Shown here: positions 6,753 to 13,503 of the stretch, piece by piece
How the letters are laid out: each line of letters starts with the position of its first letter
How positions within the stretch are numbered: position 1 is the stretch's first letter
Assembly (NCBI GenBank): GCA_005878635.1
Contig: VBLS01000010.1
Span: forward strand, 1-17,064
Direction of reading: 5' to 3'
From: Methanobacteriota archaeon
Lineage (GTDB): Archaea; Thermoplasmatota; Thermoplasmata; RBG-16-68-12
DNA length: 17,064 bases
The notes under the pieces: model-generated
What the model saw: only the letters and a program-made list of their open reading frames with translations
The model's database searches: none
Told to the model about the DNA's origin: nothing
Position numbers and translations under genes: made by a program

Positions 6753-7160
6753 GTGCCGCGCTCCGTGAAAGTCTCCCAGGAGGAGCTCGATTCTATCCGG
6801 AAACTGTACGAGAGCGTCATGTCGTACGCGTGCCACGGCCTCTTCTTCCGCGAAGGCATGGTCCTCGCGGAGGACGTGACCCGGAACCTGCCGCTCGGGG
6901 AAGATCCCCTCGAGGCGGGGAAGCAGGTGATCCTCGAACGCGGCTGGGCCGAGGACGTGCTTTTCACGGACTCCGGCGCCCGAGTGCGCGGTTCGATCGA
7001 GGCCATGCCGGGCGGGGAGATGGAGACTTGTCACCGCCTTCGCGGGATCCTCTCGAAACTGTTGGAGGCGAAGACGAAACATCGGGTCCGGCTGGCGGAA
7101 GTGGAGTGCGTCAGCACGGGAGCCCGCGAGTGCGTGTTCGAGCGGGAGGCGGGCGCATGA
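6753..7160 (+). CDS. V4R (4-vinyl reductase-like) domain protein
   Basis: This 135-residue protein matches the V4R fold, a small-molecule-binding domain used as a sensor in archaeal regulators. The C-terminal half shows the family pattern of a helix with CHRLRGILSKLLE (C93, H94) and then the strand pair VRLAEVECVSTGARECVFE (C119, C127), resembling the usual 'ETKCRAMGDPYCEF' ending. The protein is little more than the domain itself. The GTG at 6753 was chosen for its distance from the TATA box; GTG at 6765 (MKVSQEEL) is a possible alternative. Its last codon overlaps the start of a Roadblock/LC7 gene (ATGA at 7157-7160), so the two are translated together. The cysteines could bind a metal or ligand, but that is inference. 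Confidence 0.8.
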   Translation: MPRSVKVSQEELDSIRKLYESVMSYACHGLFFREGMVLAEDVTRNLPLGEDPLEAGKQVILERGWAEDVLFTDSGARVRGSIEAMPGGEMETCHRLRGILSKLLEAKTKHRVRLAEVECVSTGARECVFEREAGA

Positions 7161-7516
7161 GCGCGGTCCTAGGAGAAATGGTCCACGCCCTCCGCACCGT
7201 GACGAAGGCGGAAGCGGTCGCGCTGATCCACCGCGACGGGGCCATCGTGGCGACCGCCCTCCCGGAAGGCATCTCGCAGGAGACCTTCTCGATCATGTGC
7301 GCTGCGATCCTGGGAGCCGGGATGACGGCGGCGACCGAACTCGGTCATGCTGCCCCGCATCGCGTCTTGATGGAGTCCGAGGATGCGACCTTCTTGATTC
7401 AGGAAGTAGGACGGCGGGCGATGCTCGTCCTCGTCGTCCCGCCGGAACGCCGGCTCTCCGATTTCGAGACGGCCTTGGAGCGGTTCTCTCAAGCCGCCTC
7501 CAAGGATTTGGGCTGA
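7157..7516 (+). CDS. Roadblock/LC7-domain protein
   Basis: This 119-residue protein has the Roadblock/LC7 fold pattern. An N-terminal helix (LGEMVHALRTVTKAEAVALI) leads into the strand pair HRDGAIVATALPEG, then a long helix (TFSIMCAAILGAGMTAATEL). The strands HRVLMESEDATFLIQEVG and AMLVLVVPPE follow, then a C-terminal helix. In prokaryotes such proteins dimerise and regulate small Ras-like GTPases or act as scaffolds. It overlaps the V4R gene by 4 nt and has GGAGG at 7145-7149, 7 nt before its ATG. The V4R-Roadblock pairing suggests a ligand-sensing and protein-scaffold module. No GTPase gene is present in this window. Confidence 0.85.
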   Translation: MSAVLGEMVHALRTVTKAEAVALIHRDGAIVATALPEGISQETFSIMCAAILGAGMTAATELGHAAPHRVLMESEDATFLIQEVGRRAMLVLVVPPERRLSDFETALERFSQAASKDLG

Positions 7517-7528
7517 ACCCTCCGAGAA

Positions 7529-7537
7529 GCCTTAATC
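7529..7537 (+). promoter_or_regulatory. TATA-like box for tRNA-Val
   Basis: GCCTTAATC is centred about 28 nt upstream of the first base of the tRNA at 7561, the expected spacing. Confidence 0.5.
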
Positions 7538-7560
7538 CCTCCCTGCCGGTTCGTGGGCGC

Positions 7561-7633
7561 GGGCCCGTGGTCTAGTGGTTAGGATGCGACTCTTACAAAG
7601 TCGAGATCGTCGGTTCGATTCCGACCGGGCCCA
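7561..7633 (+). tRNA. trnV: tRNA-Val (anticodon UAC)
   Basis: The 73-nt cloverleaf is complete. The acceptor stem GGGCCCG pairs with CGGGCCC and the discriminator base is A. The D stem is closed by G-U pairs around TAGTGGTTA. The anticodon stem is CGACT/AGTCG with loop CTTACAA, so the anticodon is TAC (valine). The variable loop has 5 nt, and the T stem GTCGG/CCGAC encloses TTCGATT. There is no intron and no encoded CCA, and a short T run (GTTTTC) follows the 3' end. Confidence 0.97.
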
Positions 7634-7657
7634 TGTTTTCTGCGGGGACGCAAGGCG

Positions 7658-7999
7658 TCAGACATGCCGTCGAAGGACGACGCCGATCACGCGTCGATAG
7701 AACGGCAAGCCGACGACGCAGCCGACGGTCGAGAGGACGGATCCGAGGCCGAGGGCGAACGAAGGCGGAAGGTACCGGAGGAAGTAACCCGCGGATCCGG
7801 CGATGCCCAGGAGCCAGAGGCCGACGATGGCGAACGAGGACGGCCTCAGGGCGAGCATACCAACCAGGAGGGCGGACAGGAAGGCCGCGAGATACCCGAG
7901 CGCTTCCCCCGACAAATGAAGGACGAGTCCTCCCCATGCGAGGAACGGGATCTCCATCGCTCCGATCAGGACCAATCCGAGCTTCCATTTCCAACGCAC
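7658..7999 (-). CDS. Four-helix integral membrane protein, unknown function
   Basis: I do not recognise a family. The 113-residue product is hydrophobic almost throughout, with four likely membrane helices: about residues 6-28 (LGLVLIGAMEIPFLAWGGLV), 33-52 (ALGYLAAFLSALLVGMLAL), 56-77 (FAIVGLWLLGIAGSAGYFL) and 81-103 (FALGLGSVLSTVGCVVGLPF). It ends in a basic tail (RRVIGVVLRRHV). The GTG start lies 9 nt after the phosphoesterase stop codon, and GAGGCGGT overlapping that stop could serve as a ribosome-binding site, so it is probably the second gene of that operon. It converges on the tRNA-Val gene with a 24-nt gap. Confidence 0.65.
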   Translation of the reverse strand: MRWKWKLGLVLIGAMEIPFLAWGGLVLHLSGEALGYLAAFLSALLVGMLALRPSSFAIVGLWLLGIAGSAGYFLRYLPPSFALGLGSVLSTVGCVVGLPFYRRVIGVVLRRHV

Positions 8000-8008
8000 A
8001 ACACCGCC

Positions 8009-8779
8009 TCACTGCCGGTAGTCTTCCGGTCGAAAGCCCAGGTCGACTTGGATGTCCCGCAAACGGCCCAGGTTCGTGCCGTCGAGCAGATGGATCGCGG
8101 CGTCGTCGACCCGGACGATGTCCTCGTCGAACAGAGGCCCGAGGAACCGCGCGCGGATGTCGTTGACCGGCATCCCTCCACAGAGCTCGTTGAAGGCGGG
8201 CACGACGATCGCCTCTTTCGGCAACTTCGGATATCGTTTGTGCTTCCGCAGGAACGGAACGCGCATCCAACACGGCACGATTTGACGATGGCCCATCGCG
8301 TCCCGGAACGCGGCCGCGGGATGGTTGTGGCCCATCACGAGCACCTCGGATTCCATGACCTTCTTGTACGGCCACGCATGTCCGTGACAGAATCCGGCGT
8401 CGTCGAGCCGGAACCCGTACGCGGGCTTGAACCGAACGTTCCGCGGCACGATGTGCTTCAACTGGCCGTCGTGGTTTCCTTGGGCGATGTAGATTTCCTT
8501 GAAGACGGCTCCGAGGTCTCGGAAGAACACGTACACATCGCGTCTTTCGCGCGACGCCATCTTCGGGACGAGGTGCTTGACGTCGCCGAGGATGATGAGT
8601 CGGCTCGCGCCGCGTCGGTCGGCGATCTCCGCGAGCTTGCGGCCCATGCCCTCCGCACGGCTCGGGATGCGGATGCCTTTCTCCTGCAATTCCTCTTCGA
8701 GGCCAATGTGGAGGTCGGCCACCACGAGGGCGTCGTCCGCCATGAGCACCGGCTCATCGGGGACCGGTTCGAGTTCCAC
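8009..8779 (-). CDS. Calcineurin-like metallophosphoesterase (archaeal COG1407 type)
   Basis: This is a predicted two-metal phosphoesterase of the archaeal/ligase-associated group related to SbcD and Mre11. The motifs appear in order: ADLHIG (D-x-H, about residue 22), LGDVKH (about 64), QGNHDG (about 101), CHGHAWP, and GHNHP (about 150). The 256-residue length suits the family. Substrates are not established; relatives are annotated as predicted phosphohydrolases. The open frame extends to 8833, but I chose the GTG at 8779 (MELEPVPDEPVLMADD). A clear TATA box on the minus strand lies 27 nt upstream, inside the longer frame. The four-helix membrane protein follows in the same direction. An upstream gene (NAD(P)HX repair) ends 67 nt away, so this gene probably has its own promoter. 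Confidence 0.88.
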   Translation of the reverse strand: MELEPVPDEPVLMADDALVVADLHIGLEEELQEKGIRIPSRAEGMGRKLAEIADRRGASRLIILGDVKHLVPKMASRERRDVYVFFRDLGAVFKEIYIAQGNHDGQLKHIVPRNVRFKPAYGFRLDDAGFCHGHAWPYKKVMESEVLVMGHNHPAAAFRDAMGHRQIVPCWMRVPFLRKHKRYPKLPKEAIVVPAFNELCGGMPVNDIRARFLGPLFDEDIVRVDDAAIHLLDGTNLGRLRDIQVDLGFRPEDYRQ

Positions 8780-8801
8780 GGTGCTCGAACGACCGAGTTC
8801 G

Positions 8802-8810
8802 CTTAATAAC
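8802..8810 (-). promoter_or_regulatory. TATA box for the phosphoesterase gene
   Basis: The minus strand reads GTTATTAAG, centred 27 nt upstream of the GTG at 8779. It lies within the longer open frame to 8833 and so argues for the shorter, leaderless start. Confidence 0.6.
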
Positions 8811-8846
8811 TGTGCGACTTGGACGACCCGCATCGCGCGCGAGCGA

Positions 8847-10283
8847 TCAGAGGAACTTCGCGAGGACCCGTCCGAGGTTGTTCGCCACGTCGACGGACGT
8901 GAGGCCGTAGCTCTTGTCCTCGAACGCGAGGTCTCCGGCCGCCCCGTTCATGAACGCGGCGAGCCGCGCCGCGTCGTATGGCGTCATGCCCTTCGCGATC
9001 AGTCCCGCGGTCAGTCCGCACAGGACGTCTCCCGTCCCGCCGGTCGTCATGCCCGGATTCCCGGTGTAATTGAACTTCAGCCGGACTCCATCCGACACGA
9101 TGTCGACCGCTCCTTTCAGGAGCACAGTCGCCCCGAGGCTCTTCGCAGCCTCCCGCACGATCGGTGCCCGCTCCTCCGGCCCAGCCGGCAAGGCCTTGCC
9201 GGTCAGGGTTTGGAACTCGCGGGAGTGTGGGGTCAGGACCACCTTTTTTCCGGCGAGGCATTTCGGATCGCCGGCGACGGCCTTGATCGCGTCCGCGTCG
9301 AGGACCATCGGGAGGTGGAGGCCTCGAACGATCTCGCGGATGGCGTCCAAGGTCCCTTCCACATCCCCGAGGCCAGGACCGATCGCGACCGCATCGGCTC
9401 GCGGGACGAGTTCGAGGATCTGCCGCAGGTCTTCGCGGAGGAGGCGGTGGCCGACCAAAGGATGCACGATGAACGTCGGCGAGTACCCGGCGACGACGGT
9501 CGCCGCCAAGGCCGGCGTCGCGATGTGGGCCAGATCGATGCCGACTCCGAACGCGCCGAAGGCGACCAAGGCGGGGGCCCCGGTGTACGGGCCTCCCGCG
9601 ATCACGAGGAGCCGGCCGTTTTCCCCCTTGTGGCTCGACGCCTTCGGGATCGGATAGAGGAGGAACTCGCCGGGTCCGATCATCGTCACGACTTTTGACG
9701 GGATGCCGATGTCCACGATCCGGATTCGGCCGGAATTTTCCGGCGTCATGCCCTCCTTGGCGTCGTGGAGCGCGACGGTCACGGTGGGCCGCACCATCAG
9801 TTCCGTCCCGAATCCGCTCGGGACGTCCACGCTAATCACGGGCTTGCCCGAGGCGTTCACCTGTCGCAGGAGGGAGGCGAATGGCTCGCGGAGGCTCCCC
9901 TGCGCCCCGATCCCCAGGAGCGCGTCGATGATGAGGTCCGCCTCGGCGATCGCCTCTTCGCTCCGGTCGAGGCCCGCGAGGATCTGGGCGTCCCGGAGTC
10001 GTTCGAAGTTCGTCTGGGCCTCCTTCGTGTCGAACTGGTCGGGCGACCGGGCGAGCAGGACCGTGACCCGCGCGTCCTTCGCGAGATGGCGGGCCGCGAC
10101 GAGGCCGTCGCCGCCGTTGTTACCGGTCCCGCAGAGGACGAGCACATGCTTGCCCGCGGCGCTGAACTCATTCCGGGCGACTTCCGCGACGGCCTTTCCC
10201 GCGTTCTCCATGAGATCCAAGATGGAGACGCCGAAGGACTGGGCGTTCCGATCGAGGACGCGCATCTCGAGCGGAGAGATCAT
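8847..10283 (-). CDS. nnr: Bifunctional NAD(P)H-hydrate epimerase / ADP-dependent dehydratase
   Basis: This enzyme repairs hydrated, inactive NADH and NADPH. The N-terminal YjeF domain epimerises R- and S-NAD(P)HX, and the C-terminal ribokinase-like domain dehydrates S-NAD(P)HX using ADP or ATP. In the 478-residue protein the epimerase part (about 1-215) shows GTGNNGGDGLVAARHL from residue 52 and SVDVPSG with D153. The dehydratase part (about 220-478) shows KGENGRLLVIAGG, LTPHSREF and TGGTGDVLCGLTAG, where D419 is the expected catalytic aspartate. Domain order and length are those of the usual fused enzyme. The ATG at 10283 lies 28 nt from a TATA-like box that also sits at the same distance from the divergent exchanger gene. 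Confidence 0.95.
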   Translation of the reverse strand: MISPLEMRVLDRNAQSFGVSILDLMENAGKAVAEVARNEFSAAGKHVLVLCGTGNNGGDGLVAARHLAKDARVTVLLARSPDQFDTKEAQTNFERLRDAQILAGLDRSEEAIAEADLIIDALLGIGAQGSLREPFASLLRQVNASGKPVISVDVPSGFGTELMVRPTVTVALHDAKEGMTPENSGRIRIVDIGIPSKVVTMIGPGEFLLYPIPKASSHKGENGRLLVIAGGPYTGAPALVAFGAFGVGIDLAHIATPALAATVVAGYSPTFIVHPLVGHRLLREDLRQILELVPRADAVAIGPGLGDVEGTLDAIREIVRGLHLPMVLDADAIKAVAGDPKCLAGKKVVLTPHSREFQTLTGKALPAGPEERAPIVREAAKSLGATVLLKGAVDIVSDGVRLKFNYTGNPGMTTGGTGDVLCGLTAGLIAKGMTPYDAARLAAFMNGAAGDLAFEDKSYGLTSVDVANNLGRVLAKFL

Positions 10284-10307
10284 CCGCCGCGGATTCGGCC
10301 GTCGCTA

Positions 10308-10314
10308 GTTAAAC
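10308..10314. promoter_or_regulatory. Single near-palindromic TATA element between two divergent genes
   Basis: GTTAAAC on the plus strand reads GTTTAAC on the minus strand. Its centre (10311) is 28 nt from the NAD(P)HX repair ATG (10283) and 31 nt from the exchanger ATG (10342). It could serve transcription both ways. A second weaker candidate for the plus strand, GAGGTTAAG at 10325-10332, would instead suit an exchanger start at the ATG at 10357. Confidence 0.45.
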
Positions 10315-10341
10315 GTTGGCCGCGAGGTTAAGAACGGAGGC

Positions 10342-11427
10342 ATGGTTCCCCCGGCGATGGACCTCGGGCCCCTTCGCCCGTACACGTGGGCGGTCCTCCT
10401 CGGCCTCTTCGTCCCCTTGAGCTGGATTCTCGACGTGATGTTCGGGCCGGCCGCGATCGTGTTCGCGACCGCCGGGATCGCCATCGTCCCGCTCGCCTGG
10501 TTCCTGGGACTTGCGACGGAGGAACTCGGCAAGCACGCCGGCCCCGGGGTCGGCGGTCTCCTCAACGCGACCTTCGGCAATGCGACCGAGCTAATCATCG
10601 CGATCTTCGCCCTGTCGAGCGGCCTCACGGAAGTCGTCAAGGCCTCCCTCACGGGCTCGATCATCGGGAACGTCCTCCTCGTCCTCGGAGTGAGCATGCT
10701 CGCGGGAGGGTTGCGCCACAAATCGCAGACTTTCTCGCGGGAGGCCTCCGGGATCCAGGTCACGATGTTCGTCGTCGCCGTGATCGCCTTGGTGATGCCG
10801 GCCCTCTACGCCCTGTCGACCGGGGCCGCGCAGGACGTCGCCTTGCAAGAGATGAGCCTCGGCATCGCGGGGATCCTTCTCGTGGCCTACGGCCTCGGAC
10901 TCCTGTTCTCCCTCCGCACGCATCGCGACATCTTCAATCCGGTGACGGAAGTCGTCGAGGCGCCGCGATGGACGAAACGCTTCGCCGTCGGCGTCCTGGT
11001 CGTGGCCACGGCCCTCGTCGCCGTTGAAAGCGAACTGCTCGTCGGCTCGCTCGCGTCCGCGAGGGCCGCCCTCGGGCTCAAGGACCTCTTCATCGGGGTG
11101 ATCATCGTGGCCATCGTTGGCAACGCCGCGGAGCACGGCAGCGCGGTCCTCATGGCCTGGCGGAACAAGATGGATCTCAGCGTCGCGATCGCGACGACGT
11201 CCACGACGCAGGTGGCCCTCTTCGTCGCGCCCGTCCTCGTGTTCGCCTCGCTCCTGACGGGCCGCCTCATGACGCTCAACTTCGAAATCTTCGAACTCGC
11301 GGCCCTCGCCCTCTCCGCGGCGGTCTTCGCGGCGGTCGTCTCCGACGGCCGAAGCAACTGGTACGAAGGGGCCCTTCTGATCCTCGTGTACGCGGTGATG
11401 GCGGTGGCGTTCTTCTTCCACCCGTGA
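10342..11427 (+). CDS. Ca2+/H+ antiporter-type cation exchanger (CaCA superfamily, CAX family)
   Basis: This is a membrane exchanger predicted to extrude or sequester Ca2+ (or a related cation) against protons. The 361-residue protein has about 11 hydrophobic segments and the two inverted alpha-repeats of the family: LLNATFGNATELIIAIFAL (G79-N80-A-T-E83) and VGNAAEHGSAVLMAWRNKMD (G260-N261-A-A-E264). The two acidic residues are the expected ion-coordinating pair. Polar residues after each repeat (SLTGSIIGNVLLVLG; IATTSTTQVALFVAP) match the CAX pattern rather than Na+/Ca2+ exchangers. The start could be the ATG at 10342 or the ATG at 10357 (MDLGPLRPY). GGAGG at 10336-10340 is too close to the first ATG to act as its ribosome-binding site. 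The MFS transporter begins 4 nt after its stop, suggesting one transcript. Confidence 0.9.
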   Translation: MVPPAMDLGPLRPYTWAVLLGLFVPLSWILDVMFGPAAIVFATAGIAIVPLAWFLGLATEELGKHAGPGVGGLLNATFGNATELIIAIFALSSGLTEVVKASLTGSIIGNVLLVLGVSMLAGGLRHKSQTFSREASGIQVTMFVVAVIALVMPALYALSTGAAQDVALQEMSLGIAGILLVAYGLGLLFSLRTHRDIFNPVTEVVEAPRWTKRFAVGVLVVATALVAVESELLVGSLASARAALGLKDLFIGVIIVAIVGNAAEHGSAVLMAWRNKMDLSVAIATTSTTQVALFVAPVLVFASLLTGRLMTLNFEIFELAALALSAAVFAAVVSDGRSNWYEGALLILVYAVMAVAFFFHP

Positions 11428-11431
11428 TCCC

Positions 11432-12622
11432 ATGATCTCCCGCAAGACCCTCGCCTACGGTCTCACCGCGAACGTCGTCATCCTCGGGGTCATCTCCCTC
11501 TTCACCGACGTCAGCAGCGAGATGATCCTGCCGATCTTGCCGTTCTTCCTGACGCAGGTGCTCCTGGCGAGCCCGCTCGTCGTCGGACTCGTGGAGGGCA
11601 CCGCCGACAGCGTCGTCTCATTCATGAAGATCTTCTCCGGCCAGTTTTCGGACGCCGCGGGGAAACGCAAGCGATTCGTCGCCCTGGGTTACGGACTGTC
11701 GACCGCGATGAAAGTCCTGTTCCCTTTCGCTCAGACCTGGCCCCAGTTCTTCGCGATGCGAATCGTCGAGCGCACCGGGAAGGGGATCCGCGACGCCCCG
11801 CGGGACGCCCTCCTCACCGAATCGACGCCGCGGGAGACGCGCGGGAAGGCTTTCGGCTTCCACCGGAGCATGGACACCGCCGGTGCCATCGCGGGCCCAA
11901 TCGTCACGCTCGTCCTGCTGAGTACGGTGGCGGCCGCCTTGACGCTCAACGACGCGTACCGGCTCATCCTCGGACTCGCGGCGATCCCCGCCGTCCTCTC
12001 CGTCCTCGTCGTCCTCTTCGTCCGCGAGCCCGAACGGAAGCCCCAGAAACGGCAATCTCTTCGGATGACCTTCCGCGGGATCCCCACGCCTCTCCTCGTC
12101 TTCATCGGGATCGCGGCGGTTTTCTCCTTCGCCGATTTCTCGTACGTCTTCATCCTGCTGCGTGCGGGCCTCGTGTACGGGACGACGATCGCGATCCTCC
12201 TCTACGTCTTGTACAACATCGTCTACGCCGCCCATGCGTTTCCCGCCGGGATTCTCTCCGATCGCTACGGTCGAAAGCCGGTGGTCCTCCTCGGGTATAT
12301 CGCGTTCGTCGCCATGGCCGCCCTCCTGGCCCTCTCCGCCGACCTCAAAGTCCTCGTCCTCGGATTCATCCTCTATGGGTTGAGCTACGGGATGGCGGAG
12401 GGCACCCAACGCGCGCTCGTGGCGGACTTTGCGCCGCCGGAGACGAAGGCCACCGTCCTAGGGGCCTACCACACGAGCGTCGGCGCGGTGAAACTCGGCT
12501 CGGGTCTGGTCGCGGGATTCCTCTTCACGATTCAGCCTCAGGCGACGTTCCTGTTCGGCGCCGTGGTCGCGGCCGGCGCCACCGTCGCGCTCTTCCTCTG
12601 GCGGCCTCCGGCTAGGTCCTGA
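11432..12622 (+). CDS. Major facilitator superfamily transporter
   Basis: This 396-residue protein has the MFS pattern of about 12 membrane helices in two halves. Loop 2-3 motif A is visible as GQFSDAAGKRKRFVALGYG (about residues 70-88), and its second-half counterpart is GILSDRYGRKPVVLLGY (about 274-290). A conserved acidic segment in the first helix region (FTDVSSEMILPILPFF) and the loop RIVERTGKGIRDAPRDALL resemble a group of uncharacterised prokaryotic MFS permeases. The substrate cannot be told from sequence. It starts 4 nt after the cation exchanger stop with no obvious Shine-Dalgarno site, so it may depend on translation of the upstream gene. Its last 11 nt overlap the end of the convergent MTH1187-type gene. 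Confidence 0.9.
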   Translation: MISRKTLAYGLTANVVILGVISLFTDVSSEMILPILPFFLTQVLLASPLVVGLVEGTADSVVSFMKIFSGQFSDAAGKRKRFVALGYGLSTAMKVLFPFAQTWPQFFAMRIVERTGKGIRDAPRDALLTESTPRETRGKAFGFHRSMDTAGAIAGPIVTLVLLSTVAAALTLNDAYRLILGLAAIPAVLSVLVVLFVREPERKPQKRQSLRMTFRGIPTPLLVFIGIAAVFSFADFSYVFILLRAGLVYGTTIAILLYVLYNIVYAAHAFPAGILSDRYGRKPVVLLGYIAFVAMAALLALSADLKVLVLGFILYGLSYGMAEGTQRALVADFAPPETKATVLGAYHTSVGAVKLGSGLVAGFLFTIQPQATFLFGAVVAAGATVALFLWRPPARS

Positions 12623-12920
12623 GTTTCCGGCCGAGACGGCGTTCCACGTCCTTGACTTTCGCGTCGAGCTGTCCGGAGACGCCTTTGCGATCGTCGATTT
12701 TCAGGATCGTCGACACGCGTTCGCAGTCCTCCGCGACCGCCTTGTGGCATCGGGCGACGAGTTTCAGGACGTCGTCGAGTTCGCCCTCGACGACCGTGCC
12801 CATCGCGTTGAGTCGGTACGGTAGGCCGCTGCGGTCGACGATGTCGAGGCACCGTGCGACATAGGCGCCGACGCTGGCGCCCTTCCCCACGGGAGTCACG
12901 CTGAATTCGGCGACGGTCAT
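12612..12920 (-). CDS. MTH1187/YkoF-type thiamine-binding-like protein
   Basis: This 102-residue protein matches the small MTH1187 family (COG0011), a ferredoxin-like fold that forms tetramers. Some members bind thiamine-pathway compounds. The recognisable features are the N-terminal strand VAEFSVTPVGKGASVGAYVA, the central YRLNAMGTVVEGE segment, the helix VLKLVARCHKAVAEDCERV, and the strand TILKIDDRKG. The first and last segments are typical of the family, and the length is right. The ATG at 12920 was chosen because a TATA-like box lies just upstream. No thiamine synthesis or transport gene is adjacent, so the ligand is uncertain. Archaemetzincin ends 61 nt upstream in the same direction. 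Confidence 0.9.
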   Translation of the reverse strand: MTVAEFSVTPVGKGASVGAYVARCLDIVDRSGLPYRLNAMGTVVEGELDDVLKLVARCHKAVAEDCERVSTILKIDDRKGVSGQLDAKVKDVERRLGRKLRT

Positions 12921-12938
12921 AGGGAGTTCCCGTCAGAC

Positions 12939-12947
12939 TGATATGCC
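12939..12947 (-). promoter_or_regulatory. TATA-like box for the MTH1187-type gene
   Basis: The minus strand reads GGCATATCA, centred about 23 nt upstream of the ATG at 12920, slightly closer than the other promoters in the window. Confidence 0.4.
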
Positions 12948-12981
12948 GTCGGCCATTTGCAAGTTGTGGGGCGATCGAACT

Positions 12982-13503
12982 TCACGTTCTTAGCCGGGAC
13001 AAGGTGAAGGTCGCCTCAGCCTCGCACCGCGCGCAGAAGGCCCGTCCCTTGCGGTCCGTGTCCTCCAACTTCTCCGAGAAATGCATCACGCAGTCGGGGT
13101 TCGCATCGTCATGGTACAGCCCGAAGGTGTGGCCGAGTTCATGGATCGCCGTCTTGGCGGATCGTTCCATCAGCTTCTCCGGTCCGTCGTTCCCGAATCG
13201 AGCGATCGAGATTACCGCAAAACGATCTCGGATTGTCGCGTGACCGAACACGAAGTTGAGGCCCCCGTCGTAGAGGTCGACATCGGTCACGGCGAGGACG
13301 CGGTCGCCCGGCTCTCTCGCCAGGGCTTTCTCGAACTCGGAGGCGAGGTACTGGACCTGGCCCTCCCGCTTCCGGGAGGTGAAGGTGCCGGGGACGGTCG
13401 CCGCGGCGGAGAGGCTCACCTGGCCGATTTCGTCGAGCTCGTCGCGGAGATACTCGAGGAGTCGGGGATCGACGTTCCCGTAGGGCTTGATCGTGAGGAT
13501 CAA
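12982..13503 (-). CDS. amzA: Archaemetzincin-like zinc metalloprotease, second zinc site altered
   Basis: This is a predicted zinc peptidase of the archaemetzincin family (metzincin clan). The 173-residue protein has the catalytic motif H121-E-L-G-H125-x2-G-x2-H131, followed by M140 (CVMHFSE), the Met-turn. C138, C157 and C160 (CARC) remain from the structural four-cysteine zinc site. The cysteine that normally follows the third histidine is replaced by aspartate (HDDANPDC), and the loop is one residue longer than the usual pattern. I chose the TTG at 13503, which overlaps the rtcB stop codon (TTGA at 13500-13503) and gives MILTIKPYGNVDP, close to the family N-terminus. The open frame continues far upstream only as a shadow of rtcB. 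Expression is probably coupled to rtcB. Confidence 0.9.
   Translation of the reverse strand: MILTIKPYGNVDPRLLEYLRDELDEIGQVSLSAAATVPGTFTSRKREGQVQYLASEFEKALAREPGDRVLAVTDVDLYDGGLNFVFGHATIRDRFAVISIARFGNDGPEKLMERSAKTAIHELGHTFGLYHDDANPDCVMHFSEKLEDTDRKGRAFCARCEAEATFTLSRLRT

Noticed and set aside
8780..8833. Phosphoesterase start at the upstream ATG (8833)
   Set aside because: The extension contains the TATA box itself, and the GTG at 8779 is at leaderless distance with a family-like N-terminus.
10336..10340. GGAGG as ribosome-binding site of the cation exchanger
   Set aside because: It is only 1 nt from the ATG at 10342 and 16 nt from the ATG at 10357, so neither spacing is workable.
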